A stretch of 64,000 bases of DNA from DASREM01 sp035652095 (GCA_035652095.1 DASREM010000003.1:62001-126000), one strand, 5' to 3'; shown: positions 37,501 through 46,727, counted from the stretch's first letter. Numbers and translations are program-made. The notes: a model not told the origin generated them from the sequence alone.

Positions 37501-37531
37501 TGGCTGGACGGTCTGGATTTGAATCTTCCAT
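34529..37531 (-). CDS. Membrane Ser/Thr protein kinase with TPR-type extracytoplasmic part
   Basis: The protein has 1,000 residues from ATG 37531. A disordered Pro/Ser-rich start is followed by a Hanks-type kinase domain (about 89-350) with GEGGMG, VALK, HRDLKPQN, DFGLA and the APE-like SPEQ. One membrane helix (about 373-392, RVALAALAVCAVIGATWYF) leads to a FlgO-like ADFKNTTGD domain and about ten TPR repeats up to the C-terminus. Such kinases are abundant in Acidobacteriota. ATG 37531 has a GAGGGG site; an upstream TTG is rejected. The stop is one base from the stop of the converging Ig-protein gene, so no terminator separates them. Confidence 0.95.
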   Translation of the reverse strand: MEDSNPDRPASGRPEDRTAEKHAPESPPGGYAVAARSDSDSPTILDVSPGSSSDAPTMVEGFSPRKTPSSEFQQTQPVLQPGTVIGQRYEVLALLGEGGMGAVYKAQDRELNRVVALKTIRPEMANNPSIIQRFKQELILARQVTHKNVIRIFDLGEDGGLKFITMEFVEGEDLRGIIKKRGKLPPTEAVGIMIQVCRALDAAHSEGILHRDLKPQNIMIDQQGRVLVMDFGLARSLELEGMTQTGALVGTMEYMSPEQALGTTLDERSDIFTLGLIFYELLSGKLPFSAETAVASLVRRTRERAAAVSDLDRDVPRTLSNLVSKCLERDLKLRYESVQALQADLEAWLGNKRPSVSSVGLTVARWRRLPWTRVALAALAVCAVIGATWYFSHGAPTAEVQHPPVSVLIADFKNTTGDSVFDGTLEPAFSLTLEGAPFINTYGRGQAHRIGSQLRPGTTTVDDELARLVAAREGVGIVIGGSIAPRGEGYRINSDVIEVSSGKVIASDYVDAAGKDDVLRSVGKLAIRTRKALGDVTSESGQTAQIETYTSSSLEAAHEYAIAQELQSMGTWEGSVEHYQKAIDLDPNMGRAYAGLATVNANMGRRPDAEKYYQLAMSRIDRMSEREKYRTRGGYFLLEREPREAIQEYSTLVKQYPADLAGYSNMALAYFYLRDMPKAVQEGRKAVEAFPKFLLQRNNLALYAIYAGDFATGEKEASTVLQQNPSYANAYAALAMAQLGQGEVEEARQTYQKLGALSPRGSSMAKMGLADLALYQGRADEAIQLLDEGIKADTASKDGPAAATKMVALAQAHLLTGRNSQAVSAADQAVAADKSDYVLHAAGVIYMQAGQEPKAASIVTQLAAQVEPEPQLYGKLLDAEIALNQRDPKKAIALFKQAGQNSDTWLGHLGLGRAYLAVNAWPEADAEFENCLKRRGEAVAIYLDDVPTFRIFPPTYYYLARAQDGLKSPAATDSYRTFVDIQKEGTGPLLADARKHLTAR

Positions 37532-37899
37532 CGGCCCCTCGTTGCGCGCAGATGACTGCAAACAGCCGGCTCCAGCAAGTCATCTGACAGGCTCAAAAGT
37601 GAGCCTGCGATCGGCAACTTACACGTGAAAACAGTATATAACGGCGGGCAAGAACGAATGGGTGCCACGCGCGGGCGAGTCTGACCTCTCTGGCCCATTC
37701 TCCGTTCTGAGCGGCGCGCTTGGGAGCACAAGCCACTTGCCCAGTGAGGACGCAGGGAACGCCGTCACGATCCCCGAGCGCCGTGTACGGGCGACAGATT
37801 CATGTTCCAAGGTTCGGTCGTGTCCAAAACCGGGCGAAAAGCAAATGTCAAGGGTGCTCGCGACTATTCCTTCAGTCCAGGCGCCCGCCCTACATACGA
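37532..37899. promoter_or_regulatory. Kinase leader with 8-bp hairpin
   Basis: No gene is seen here. CAGGCTCA (37588-37595) and TGAGCCTG (37600-37607) form a perfect hairpin with a four-base loop, 57 bases before the kinase start. On the minus strand a TATACT (37638-37633) just upstream could be the -10 element, but no good -35 was found. Confidence 0.4.
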
Positions 37900-38385
37900 C
37901 TAGCGCTTATAGCCGATACGGCGCAGGAATTCTTTGCGCGAAGTCACCTCGCTGGGGCTTTCTATGCCCTTGGGCGAGCTACCGTCGATGACTCCCATGA
38001 TGCCGCGCCCTTGCTCAGTTCTTGCCACAACGACTTCAACTGGATTCGCTGTAGCGCAAAAGATCGAGCACACCTCGGGGACATTCTGGACGACATTCAA
38101 CAAGTTGATCGGGAACGCATGGCGCAAAATGAGCACGAACATGTGTCCTGCTCCGACAGCCTGCGCATTGCGAATGGCGGCACTGCGGAGCTCTTCGTCA
38201 TTTCCTTCTGAGCGAATCAGGCAAGGGCCCGAGGCTTCGTTGAAGGCCAGGCCGAATTTGCCTTGCGGGACGGTATTCACGACCGCTTCGTACACGTCTT
38301 CTACGGTTTTTATAAAGTGCGTTTGTCCGACGATGATGTTGCTGTCCTCGGGAATCTCAAGGCGTACGGTTTCGAGTTCGAGCAT
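37900..38385 (-). CDS. Adenosine-specific kinase family protein (PF04008-like)
   Basis: The 161-residue protein fits along its whole length the family first named adenosine-specific kinase: an opening LETVRLEIPEDSNIIVGQTHFIKT, then GKFGLAFNEASGPCLIR with the conserved Cys, and a late VVARTEQGRGIMGVIDG. The family is small and mostly archaeal/thermophile in early reports, and its true substrate is not settled. The gene lies 16 bases after purB on the same strand, so it is probably co-transcribed with a purine enzyme, which fits adenosine handling. Confidence 0.88.
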   Translation of the reverse strand: MLELETVRLEIPEDSNIIVGQTHFIKTVEDVYEAVVNTVPQGKFGLAFNEASGPCLIRSEGNDEELRSAAIRNAQAVGAGHMFVLILRHAFPINLLNVVQNVPEVCSIFCATANPVEVVVARTEQGRGIMGVIDGSSPKGIESPSEVTSRKEFLRRIGYKR

Positions 38386-38401
38386 TTTTGCCCTCCCAGC
38401 C

Positions 38402-39697
38402 TTATTGCTTGAAGACGCGGGCGAAGATTTTGTCGATGTTGCGCAACTGGCGTTTCAGGTCGAAGGCGCGTTCGATCTGCTCGCGCGGGACGCGGCCGGT
38501 GATTTCTTTGTCTTGTAAAACTAGCTCGCGAAAGTCCAACCCTTCTTTCCAGGCATGCATGGCGTGGCTTTGCACCATGCGGTAGGCGTCTTCGCGGGAG
38601 ACTCCGTGTTCGACCAGGTCGAGCAGCAATTGGCCGCTGAAGACGAGGCCTCCGGTGCTGTCGAGGTTTTTCTGCATGCGCGCGGGATAGACAAACATGG
38701 TGTCGATCAGATTCGTCGTCTTCTGCAACAGGTAATCGACCAGCGTGGTTGAATCGGGGATGATGACGCGCTCGACGGACGAATGCGAAATATCGCGCTC
38801 ATGCCAGAGTGGGACGTTCTCGAAAGCCGCTTGCGCGTTAGAGCGCACGACGCGTGCCAGCCCGCTGATCTGCTCGCAGGTGACCGGGTTGCGCTTGTGC
38901 GGCATAGCGGAGGAACCCTTCTGCTTCTCGCTGAAGTACTCTTCGGCTTCTCGTACTTCAGTTCGCTGAAGGTGGCGAATCTCGGTGGCGAACTTGTCGA
39001 GCGTGCTGGCGATGACCGCGAGCGTCGCCAGGTAGTTGGCGTGGCGGTCGCGTTGAATCACCTGCGACGAGACGGCAGCGGCTTGCAGTCCCAGGCGCTC
39101 GCACATCTTTTCTTCGAGTTCGGGGCTGAGATGGGCGAAAGTTCCAACTGCGCCGGAAAACTTTCCGACTCGCATTTCTTCAGCGGCGCGATCAAAGCGC
39201 TCGATGTTGCGGCCCACCTCCGAATACCAGTTAGCGAGCTTGAATCCGAAGGTGATGGGCTCAGCGTGAACGCCGTGGGTGCGTCCGACCATGGGCGTGT
39301 CTTTGAACTCCCAGGCGCGGCGCTTGAGAACATCGTGCAGCTTGCGGAGATCCTGCGCGATGATCGCGGAGGCCTCGCGGATGAGTAGCGCCTGCGCGGT
39401 GTCCACGACGTCGTTCGAGGTCAGGCCGTAATGGAACCAGCGGGAGTCGGGACCGACGATCTCGGCGACCGAGGTGGTGAAGGCAATGACGTCGTGCTTG
39501 ACCTCGGCCTCGATGGCGTGGATGCGGTCGAGCTTGAAGTCGGCCTTCTCGCGGATGACCTGGGCGGCTTGCTTCGGCACCATGCCGGCTTCGGCCAGGG
39601 TCTCGGTGGCGGCGATCTCTACCGCAAGCCATTTGCGAAATCGGTTTTCTTCGTTCCAGATGCGGCCCATCTCGGGCCGGGTATAGCGTGCGATCAA
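38402..39697 (-). CDS. purB: Adenylosuccinate lyase
   Basis: The protein has 431 residues, matching the short bacterial PurB form. The signature SSAMPHKRNP with the catalytic Ser loop lies near residue 262, the TSNDVVDTAQA block near 93, and GRTHGVHAEP with catalytic His near 138. It cleaves adenylosuccinate to AMP and SAICAR to AICAR, both with fumarate release, in purine synthesis. The 148-base gap upstream holds a small direct-repeat tract (CTAGTACCTAGTATC around 39754). Confidence 0.97.
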   Translation of the reverse strand: MIARYTRPEMGRIWNEENRFRKWLAVEIAATETLAEAGMVPKQAAQVIREKADFKLDRIHAIEAEVKHDVIAFTTSVAEIVGPDSRWFHYGLTSNDVVDTAQALLIREASAIIAQDLRKLHDVLKRRAWEFKDTPMVGRTHGVHAEPITFGFKLANWYSEVGRNIERFDRAAEEMRVGKFSGAVGTFAHLSPELEEKMCERLGLQAAAVSSQVIQRDRHANYLATLAVIASTLDKFATEIRHLQRTEVREAEEYFSEKQKGSSAMPHKRNPVTCEQISGLARVVRSNAQAAFENVPLWHERDISHSSVERVIIPDSTTLVDYLLQKTTNLIDTMFVYPARMQKNLDSTGGLVFSGQLLLDLVEHGVSREDAYRMVQSHAMHAWKEGLDFRELVLQDKEITGRVPREQIERAFDLKRQLRNIDKIFARVFKQ

Positions 39698-39845
39698 GGC
39701 TGAATTCCTTTGAGGGTTGGCGGACTGGAGATTGTACCAGCTAGTAGCGAGTACCTAGTACCTAGTATCGAGTAAGGGCGGGATGTGTTGGTGCAGGTTT
39801 AATTCTTACTTCCTTAAATGTTCACTTCTTAATGTTCAGTTCTTA

Positions 39846-41066
39846 CTAGTCGACTGTGTGCTTGGCGGTGTAGCCTTCGCGGGCCACGATCTGGTATTTC
39901 ACATCTTTCCCTTTTTGATCGCGGACCTTGAGCGGGCTTCCATCCGGGCCGATGACTTCGACTTTCAACTTGCGGTAGGTCCCATCCAGCTTGGGATTGG
40001 TGGGGTGATAGGCCAGCGTGTACTGGTTGCGGATGTCGCTGTTGATGCTCTGGAAAATCTCCGGATATTCTCCCTGGAAGCGGGGGAAGTAGGCGCGCCC
40101 TCCGGTCAGCTTGGCAAAGGTGTTCATCTCGTTGTCGGCTTGCAGGTAGTCCATGTTGCTGATCGGAATTGCAACTCCGTGGCTTCCAGCACAACCATAT
40201 CGTTCACAACGTTCCCGCACCTGCCACCCCACGCTGACGGGAAAAATGGTGACATCTTTTGTCGTCTTGATCTTCTTCGTGATCTGGTCGAGGTTCAACT
40301 TGCTGAAGGTGTCGATGCCGGTGGTCACCAGGATGACGTACTTCCGCCCCTGGATCTGGTCGAGGCGATCGAGTGTGTCATAGAGCGCGTCGAATAGATT
40401 CGCTTCGGAAAATCCCGGAACACGCAACTCGCCAAGCGCACCTTGCACGGCTCGCTTGTCCTGAGTGAAGTCAGTCAAGATATGGGGCTTGATGTCATAG
40501 GAGATGACAGCAACCCAATCCTCCTTTTTCAGGCCGTTGGCGAAGGTGTAGGCTGCGCTGAGCAAATCATAAACAAAGTAATAGTCGCCGGCGTTGAATT
40601 CCACCAGCAGGACGGCGGTGATGGGCGCCTCGGACTGGTTGAAGCTGGTGATCTTCTGGGGGACGCCGTCTTCCATTACCTTGAAATTGTCCTGCTTCAG
40701 CCCAGGAACAAATTGCCCATCCTTGGTGATGACGCTGACATCCACGTTCACCAGGGGCACGTCCACGGAAATGGAGTAATTGGGCATGCCTTCGATTTTT
40801 TTGGGGCGTTCGGTGGGCGGAGGTGGCGGAGGAGGCTCCTCCTTTTTCTTGGGAATTGCGTAAGGGCCGGTGTCGCTCTGGGGTCCGCCGGCTTCGGGCG
40901 GCGCTTCCTGCTTCTGGGAGCCCGGCGAAGAGGACTGGTCCTGTGCGGCATAGAGACCAGTTGCAAAAGTCAAGGTTACTAAAGTGACCATCAGCACAAG
41001 AAAAAGTGCATAGACGAAAGTCTGGCCCAGACGCGAGTTTTTCCGCTCCAGTTGCATGGAAAACAT
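39846..41066 (-). CDS. Secreted VWFA-domain protein of acidobacterial type
   Basis: The protein has 406 residues: a signal-anchor (TFVYALFLVLMVTLVTLTFA), then a Pro/Gly-rich linker (KKKEEPPPPPPPTERPKK), then a VWFA-related region beginning VPLVNVDVSVITKDGQFV. The MIDAS motif is altered: the first DxSxS is replaced by VEFNAGDYYF, while the strand-D-like VTTGIDTFSK is kept. The C-terminal region RNQYTLAYHPTNPKLDGTYR is typical of the acidobacterial TIGR family of VWFA proteins. Function is unknown; interactions at the cell envelope are likely. It shares a divergent promoter region with the S55 peptidase. Confidence 0.88.
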   Translation of the reverse strand: MFSMQLERKNSRLGQTFVYALFLVLMVTLVTLTFATGLYAAQDQSSSPGSQKQEAPPEAGGPQSDTGPYAIPKKKEEPPPPPPPTERPKKIEGMPNYSISVDVPLVNVDVSVITKDGQFVPGLKQDNFKVMEDGVPQKITSFNQSEAPITAVLLVEFNAGDYYFVYDLLSAAYTFANGLKKEDWVAVISYDIKPHILTDFTQDKRAVQGALGELRVPGFSEANLFDALYDTLDRLDQIQGRKYVILVTTGIDTFSKLNLDQITKKIKTTKDVTIFPVSVGWQVRERCERYGCAGSHGVAIPISNMDYLQADNEMNTFAKLTGGRAYFPRFQGEYPEIFQSINSDIRNQYTLAYHPTNPKLDGTYRKLKVEVIGPDGSPLKVRDQKGKDVKYQIVAREGYTAKHTVD

Positions 41067-41220
41067 GGAATCCCTTCAGACCACCCTATGCTAGTATAGA
41101 CGCACTGCTTCGCGGTTTGGGATGTTCGGCACCTCTCCTCTACCCGGAAAACCGGGAGCTGCTTCGCGAAGTCACAGAAATTTTGGTGGGACCAGTTGGC
41201 GGTCCTCCCGGGGCAACTCA

Positions 41221-43005
41221 ATGAGACTTGCTGTTCTCGCGTGGGCACTTCTCTGCACCTTCCTACTCTGTCCGGCTACTTACGCGGTAACGCCCAAAGG
41301 CACCGAAATCATTCCGGTCAGCCAGATTCACGCTGGCATGCATGGTGTCGCCTACACCGTGTTCGAGGGCACCAAACCTGAGCCCATGGAGGTCGAAGTA
41401 TTGGGCATCCTGAGGAATTCCAACGGGCCCAAGGGCGACATCATCCTGGTGCGCCTGCACGGAAAGAAGGCGGAGTACACCGGAGTGGTGGCCGGCATGA
41501 GCGGAAGCCCGGTGTATCTCGACGGCAAACTGGCGGGCGCGCTCGCGTTTCGCATCGGCGAATTCTCGAAGGAGCCGATCGCAGGCGTGACCCCGATCGA
41601 GGAGATGCTCGAGATCAATGCCATGGATCGAACGCCTACGGCCAACCCTGCCACAGTCAAGGCAGCCGTTTCCACAGCTACGAAAGCGTCCGGTCCCGGG
41701 TTGGCGGAGACACCGGTCCAGAATTTTGCCAATTACCTGAAGCCGATTGAGACGCCGCTTGTGTTCAGCGGATTCTCGGAAGACGCGGTGAAGCAGTTCT
41801 CTTCGCAGTTTGCCACGGCCGGAATCGTTCCAGTAATGGGAGCCGGTTCAGTCAGCGACGAAAAGCAGCCTGAGCCCCTGGAGCCGGGCTCGGCGGTCAG
41901 CGCCATCCTGGTGCGGGGCGACATGGACATCGCGGCTACCTGCACCGTTACCTATATGGACGCGCAGCACCTGCTCGCCTGCGGACACCCGCTGATGCAA
42001 TTCGGAAGCGTTGACATGCCGATGACCAAGGCCAACGTTCTGGCCACGCTTCCCTCGCCGCTGAATGCTTTCAAGATCGTCAATGCCACCGAGGCGGTGG
42101 GCTCGTTCGTGCAGGACCGCCATACCGGGATCCTGGGCGAGTTCGGCAAGACCCCGGACATGATTCCGGTCACGCTGAACATTCAGGGCGGGCTAACCAC
42201 GAAGCAGTTTCACTACGAGGTGCTGAACAATCCGCGCCTGAGTCCGGTCGCGATGATGGCCACCGTCTATAACGCACTGCACGGCGTGAACGAGTACGGT
42301 GAAGAGATCACCTACCGCATGGATGGCCACATCAATGTTACTGGCTATCCCACGGTAACGGTACAGAACATGTTCTCGGCGACCGACGGCACACAGCCGG
42401 CGGCGGCGCTGGCGGCCTTATCGGTCGGGGACCGCTTCAGCCGGATCTACGACAACCCGTACAACGTGCCGGACGTGAAGGGTGTGGAATTGAATTTCGA
42501 AATCGTGCGGGAGCGCCGCTGGGCCCGCCTGGAAGCCGCGCGCACTGACGTCACTGAGGCGCGCCCTGGCGACGACATGACCGTGGAAGCGGTGGTGCGA
42601 CCGTACCGCGGCGACCCCATCGTTCACCAGATCCCGATTCACATTCCGACCACGGCGTCGAAGGGCCCGCTCCGGGTGTTGATTAGCGATGGCGACACCC
42701 TCGATCACGCGCGGCGGGGCATGCCGCTCGGACGCAAGCTGGACCTGGCATCTACCGTCTCGTACCTGAACAAGCAGCATGTCAGCAATCGTGTCTATGT
42801 CTCGCTGCTCGAAGCCGATCCGGAGGCCATGGTGGCGGACAAAGTCATGCCGGCGCTACCGCTGTCCATTATGAACGTGATGGACGGCATGCGCGGCACC
42901 CAGGACATGGTGGTTCTGAACGAATCTTCGGTGACAGAAGCCGCGACTCCGCCGCTCGACTACGTAGTGAGCGGCGCGCAAGTGCTGACCATCAGCATCA
43001 AGTAA
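41221..43005 (+). CDS. Secreted S55 (SpoIVB-like) peptidase
   Basis: The protein has 594 residues from ATG 41221, with a signal peptide (MRLAVLAWALLCTFLLCPAT). The serine motif GMSGSP (92-97) and the later YMDAQHLLACGHP with a conserved His match the S55 family of SpoIVB, which in Bacillus starts a sporulation proteolysis cascade. Spores are not known in this phylum, so it must work on another envelope substrate. A TonB-box-free C-terminal half of about 300 residues has no named domain. The start is chosen by the signal peptide; an upstream ATG at 41122 would add 33 residues unlike a leader. Confidence 0.88.
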   Translation: MRLAVLAWALLCTFLLCPATYAVTPKGTEIIPVSQIHAGMHGVAYTVFEGTKPEPMEVEVLGILRNSNGPKGDIILVRLHGKKAEYTGVVAGMSGSPVYLDGKLAGALAFRIGEFSKEPIAGVTPIEEMLEINAMDRTPTANPATVKAAVSTATKASGPGLAETPVQNFANYLKPIETPLVFSGFSEDAVKQFSSQFATAGIVPVMGAGSVSDEKQPEPLEPGSAVSAILVRGDMDIAATCTVTYMDAQHLLACGHPLMQFGSVDMPMTKANVLATLPSPLNAFKIVNATEAVGSFVQDRHTGILGEFGKTPDMIPVTLNIQGGLTTKQFHYEVLNNPRLSPVAMMATVYNALHGVNEYGEEITYRMDGHINVTGYPTVTVQNMFSATDGTQPAAALAALSVGDRFSRIYDNPYNVPDVKGVELNFEIVRERRWARLEAARTDVTEARPGDDMTVEAVVRPYRGDPIVHQIPIHIPTTASKGPLRVLISDGDTLDHARRGMPLGRKLDLASTVSYLNKQHVSNRVYVSLLEADPEAMVADKVMPALPLSIMNVMDGMRGTQDMVVLNESSVTEAATPPLDYVVSGAQVLTISIK

Positions 43006-43144
43006 GGCTGGCCGGGATTTGCTGTTTCAGAGCGGGTACCATCGTCACTCAATATTCCTCCCCGCCCCGGGCCTTCGCGTTTGGGCGCGTGGTCTCCGTG
43101 ATACCCTGATTTTTCCGCTAAATCTGCACTCGAGGGAATGCATC

Positions 43145-45370
43145 TTGCCAAGTCGCCTGCGACAGCTGTTTTTCCTGAGCCTGATTCTGGGTGCAACCCA
43201 CTTCGCTTTTGGCGAAGGGACACGTACCTGGGAGCAATCCAGGTTTGAGGAACTGGTGAAGGGAACGACCAATGGAATCGCGATTCGAAGCCTGGGTGGC
43301 CTGGAACTGGCCCCGGCGTTCAAGCAGATCTCCACCAGCCCTTCCACATATATCTGGTCCATCGCCGCGGACGTGAATGGGAACCTGTTCGTTGCCACAG
43401 GCTCGCCGGCGCGCGTCTACCGCATCACTCCGGAGGGGAAGTCTGAGGTGATCTTTGAGCCGCAGGAACTTCAGGTCCAATCGGTGACAGTGGATAAGTC
43501 TGGAGCGGTGTATGCCGCGACCAATCCCGACGGGAAGATTTATCGGATCGAGCGACACCTGGCCGAAGCGGAAAAGCCGGGCACATCGGAGTCGAAGTGG
43601 AGTTCCTCCGTATTTTTCGAGCCCGGAACCAAATACATCTGGGACCTGGCCTTCGACAAACTCGGCAATCTTTTCGTGGCCACGGGCGACCAGGGAAAGA
43701 TCTTCAAAGTTACGCCGCGGCGCGAGCACCCGCTTTTTTTCAAAAGCGATGAAGTGCACATACGCAAGCTGGCCTTCGACGGGAACGGGAACCTGATCGC
43801 GGGTTCGGACGGCAGTGGTCTTGTCTACCGTATATCGCCCGATGGACAAGGCTTCGTTCTCTATAGCGCTCCCAAGAAAGAAATCACCGCGCTGGCGATC
43901 GACAAAGCCGGGAACATCTATGCGGCTGGGGCCGGTGAGAAGCGTGGAGGCGGACCGGGGCCGATTCTCGTCACTCCGCCGGCAACCCCGGCTCCGAGCA
44001 CCGCAGCGCCATCGGGCCAACCGGGGCTGACGATCTCAGGAGCTTCTACGACTCCGCCGCCCGCGCCGGCAAGCATCCCGAGTCCGGGCGTCGGCGCGAC
44101 CGGCGGCTCTGAGATTTACCGCATCGCCCCCGACGGCTCGCCCACCCGCATCTGGACCAGCCGCGAGGACCTGGTATATGCCTTTGCCTTTGACGCGCGC
44201 GGGCGATTGATCGCGGGCACCGGTAATCGCGGGCACCTGTTCGCCATCAATAATGAAGACGACTACACCGATCTTCTGAAAGCCAGCGCAAGTCAGATCA
44301 CGGCGTTTGCCAGCGCTCCCGGCGGAGCTCTCTACGTTTCCACCAGCAATCTGGGAAAAGTATTCTTACTTGGTGGAACTTCTCAGCCTGAAGGCAGCTA
44401 CGACAGCGACGTCTTCGATGCCCGCATCTTTTCCCGCTGGGGCCGCGCGGAGTTGCGGGGCTCGGGGATGATCGATCTGTTCGCCCGCAGCGGCAACGTG
44501 GACAATCCCGACCGCAACTGGAGCCCCTGGACCAAGGTCGAAATGCAGAAGGGCGGGGAAATCTCGGTGCCCGCGGCGCGCTTCATACAATGGAAAGCCG
44601 TGCTCCACGCGTCTGAACCGCCGCCGCATGTGGACAGCGTGATCGTGAATTACCTGCCGAAAAACGTCGCACCGGACTTCGACGACGTTTCTGTGCAGGT
44701 GGGAGTGAAATACCAGGCGCTGCCGCACGTCTCCGATAGCAGCCTTCCGGGTCAGCCGCACTTCGAGGCGCCGCCTCCGATGTTGCGCGATCGCGATTCG
44801 ATCGGCGTGAAGTGGACGGTGCACGACGACAACGACGATCAGATGGTGTATTCGCTTTACTACCGCGGCGACGGCGATTCCCGATGGCTGCTGCTGAAAG
44901 ATCAGCTTACCGACAAGTTCTATTCCTTCGATGCGTCACTGCTTCCGGATGGCGGTTATACGGTGAAGGCGGTTGCCTCGGATGCGCCATCCCACTCGCC
45001 GGGACAGGCGCTGTACGCAGAAAAAGAAAGTTCGCGATTCGAGGTGGACACCACCCCGCCGCTTATCCAGGGACTGAATGCCGCGATAGCGGGAGACAAG
45101 GTCCATGTGACGTTTTCTGCCAGCGACGGATTTTCTTCGATCAAGAGGGCCGAATATTCGATTGATGCGGGCGACTGGCAATTTGTCGAACCGGTCGGGC
45201 AGCTTTCTGACTCCAAAACCGAAAGTTACGACTTCCAGGCATCCGACCCGCCGACCCCGCCGGCTGCCGTGATCAACCCCGCAGGGCAGAAGGAGCACGT
45301 GGTGGTGGTGCGAGTTTATGATCGTTACGACAACATGAGCTCGGCAAAATTCGTGATCCGTTCGAAGTAA
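43145..45370 (+). CDS. Secreted beta-propeller (NHL/SMP-30-like) protein
   Basis: The protein has about 741 residues from TTG 43145, which sits after GAGGG and opens a signal peptide (LPSRLRQLFFLSLILGATHF). The repeated unit Y.W.IA.D..GNLFVATG...V.RI (for example SIAADVNGNLFVATGSPARV and LAFDKLGNLFVATGDQGKI) marks six or more propeller blades. A Pro/Ala-rich linker (TPPATPAPSTAAPSG) interrupts them, and a Fn3/Ig-like C-terminal part follows (WTVHDDNDDQMVYSLYYRG). The substrate is unknown. It lies 139 bases after the S55 peptidase. Confidence 0.85.
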   Translation: MPSRLRQLFFLSLILGATHFAFGEGTRTWEQSRFEELVKGTTNGIAIRSLGGLELAPAFKQISTSPSTYIWSIAADVNGNLFVATGSPARVYRITPEGKSEVIFEPQELQVQSVTVDKSGAVYAATNPDGKIYRIERHLAEAEKPGTSESKWSSSVFFEPGTKYIWDLAFDKLGNLFVATGDQGKIFKVTPRREHPLFFKSDEVHIRKLAFDGNGNLIAGSDGSGLVYRISPDGQGFVLYSAPKKEITALAIDKAGNIYAAGAGEKRGGGPGPILVTPPATPAPSTAAPSGQPGLTISGASTTPPPAPASIPSPGVGATGGSEIYRIAPDGSPTRIWTSREDLVYAFAFDARGRLIAGTGNRGHLFAINNEDDYTDLLKASASQITAFASAPGGALYVSTSNLGKVFLLGGTSQPEGSYDSDVFDARIFSRWGRAELRGSGMIDLFARSGNVDNPDRNWSPWTKVEMQKGGEISVPAARFIQWKAVLHASEPPPHVDSVIVNYLPKNVAPDFDDVSVQVGVKYQALPHVSDSSLPGQPHFEAPPPMLRDRDSIGVKWTVHDDNDDQMVYSLYYRGDGDSRWLLLKDQLTDKFYSFDASLLPDGGYTVKAVASDAPSHSPGQALYAEKESSRFEVDTTPPLIQGLNAAIAGDKVHVTFSASDGFSSIKRAEYSIDAGDWQFVEPVGQLSDSKTESYDFQASDPPTPPAAVINPAGQKEHVVVVRVYDRYDNMSSAKFVIRSK

Positions 45371-45401
45371 TGGCCGGTCTCGGCTGCCGGACGGCGGTAC
45401 T

Positions 45402-46661
45402 TTACTTGCCTGTCACCAGCTCAGCGCTGGTCAGTTGATCGGCGTCGCGCAGCTCCGGAAACAACCACGCCCAGGTCGCAATCACGAGCAGGGTTCCGAT
45501 CCCGCCCAGGACCACGGCCGGAACTGTTCCGAACCAGTGGGCAGTCAGTCCGGACTCGAATTCTCCTAACTCGTTCGACACACCGATAAACAACATGTCC
45601 ACGGCGTTCACGCGCCCGCGCATCGCGTCGGGTGTTGCGACCTGAACCAGCGTGGCGCGGATGATAACGCTGACCATATCGCTGGCGCCGACCAGGAACA
45701 ACGCGATCATGGAAACAATCAGGTCGCGCGAAATACCGAAGACGATGGTGAATATGCCAAAGCCGGCGACGCACCATAGCATGGTCATTCCAGCTCGGCG
45801 CCGGATCGGGCGATGCGCGACCAGGATTGCCATGGCGGCGGCGCCAACGGCGGGAGCGCTTCGCAACAGTCCCAGTCCCCAAGGGCCGGTATGCAGGATT
45901 TCCCGCGCGTAAACCGGCAGAAGCGCTACGGCCCCACCCAGTAAAACCGCAAACATATCGAGCGAGATGGAGCCCAGGACGACCTTCTTGTCCCAGATGT
46001 AACGAAATCCTGCCAGGACGGTATGGATGCTGACCGGTTCCTTCGACAACGCCGTTGCGCGTGGCCTGATTCGGATGGTCAGCGAGGTGGCAACGACTGC
46101 CGCCAAAAGAGCGATGCCATACACCACACCCGGACCCTTGAAAAATCCATACAGCAGTCCGCCCACAGCCGGGCCGATGATGGTGGCGCCTTGAAACACG
46201 CTGGCGTTCCACGCCACCGCGTTGGGGAAATGTTCTTCGGGCACAAGCTGTGGCAGAAGCGCACGGCTTGCCGGCCAGTTAAAGGAGCGCACCGAGCCGA
46301 GAAGCACTAGAACGACGTAGATCAGGAAGACCGATCGCGACGCTCTCCAGCTGATTACGAGCAGCAGGCCGGAGCACGCAGCGAAAGCGGCATAGCATCC
46401 CATCAGCAGTTTGCGCCGGTCAAAACGGTCTGCGACGTGCCCGCCAAAGAGGAACAGCACGAAACCGGGCAGAAATTGCGCGAGGCCTACGTAGCCAAGG
46501 TCCAGCGGCCGCTTGGTGATGTCATATACCTGCCATCCCACGGCGACCGACTGCATTTCCAGGGCAAGCACAATAAAGAACCGCGACGTCGCATAGAGCA
46601 CAAAATTCGGGTAGGTGAAGGCAACGCGGCCAGCAAGGCGAGGGTCGCGGTCGGCAAGCAT
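45402..46661 (-). CDS. MFS transporter, EntS/MFS_3 type
   Basis: The protein has 419 residues with 12 hydrophobic helices. The loop 2-3 motif GGHVADRFDRRKLL and the MFS_3 signature MQSVAVGWQVYDITKRPLDL are present. The family exports siderophores, drugs or other small molecules by proton antiport; the substrate here is not evident. It is divergent from the ICMT-like gene, with 66 bases between. Confidence 0.9.
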   Translation of the reverse strand: MLADRDPRLAGRVAFTYPNFVLYATSRFFIVLALEMQSVAVGWQVYDITKRPLDLGYVGLAQFLPGFVLFLFGGHVADRFDRRKLLMGCYAAFAACSGLLLVISWRASRSVFLIYVVLVLLGSVRSFNWPASRALLPQLVPEEHFPNAVAWNASVFQGATIIGPAVGGLLYGFFKGPGVVYGIALLAAVVATSLTIRIRPRATALSKEPVSIHTVLAGFRYIWDKKVVLGSISLDMFAVLLGGAVALLPVYAREILHTGPWGLGLLRSAPAVGAAAMAILVAHRPIRRRAGMTMLWCVAGFGIFTIVFGISRDLIVSMIALFLVGASDMVSVIIRATLVQVATPDAMRGRVNAVDMLFIGVSNELGEFESGLTAHWFGTVPAVVLGGIGTLLVIATWAWLFPELRDADQLTSAELVTGK

Positions 46662-46727
46662 GCTCTTCTACTCTGCCACACTTCGGCGAGAACCGGCATC
46701 GTGCCGGCTTCGTTTAGAATTTCCTGC

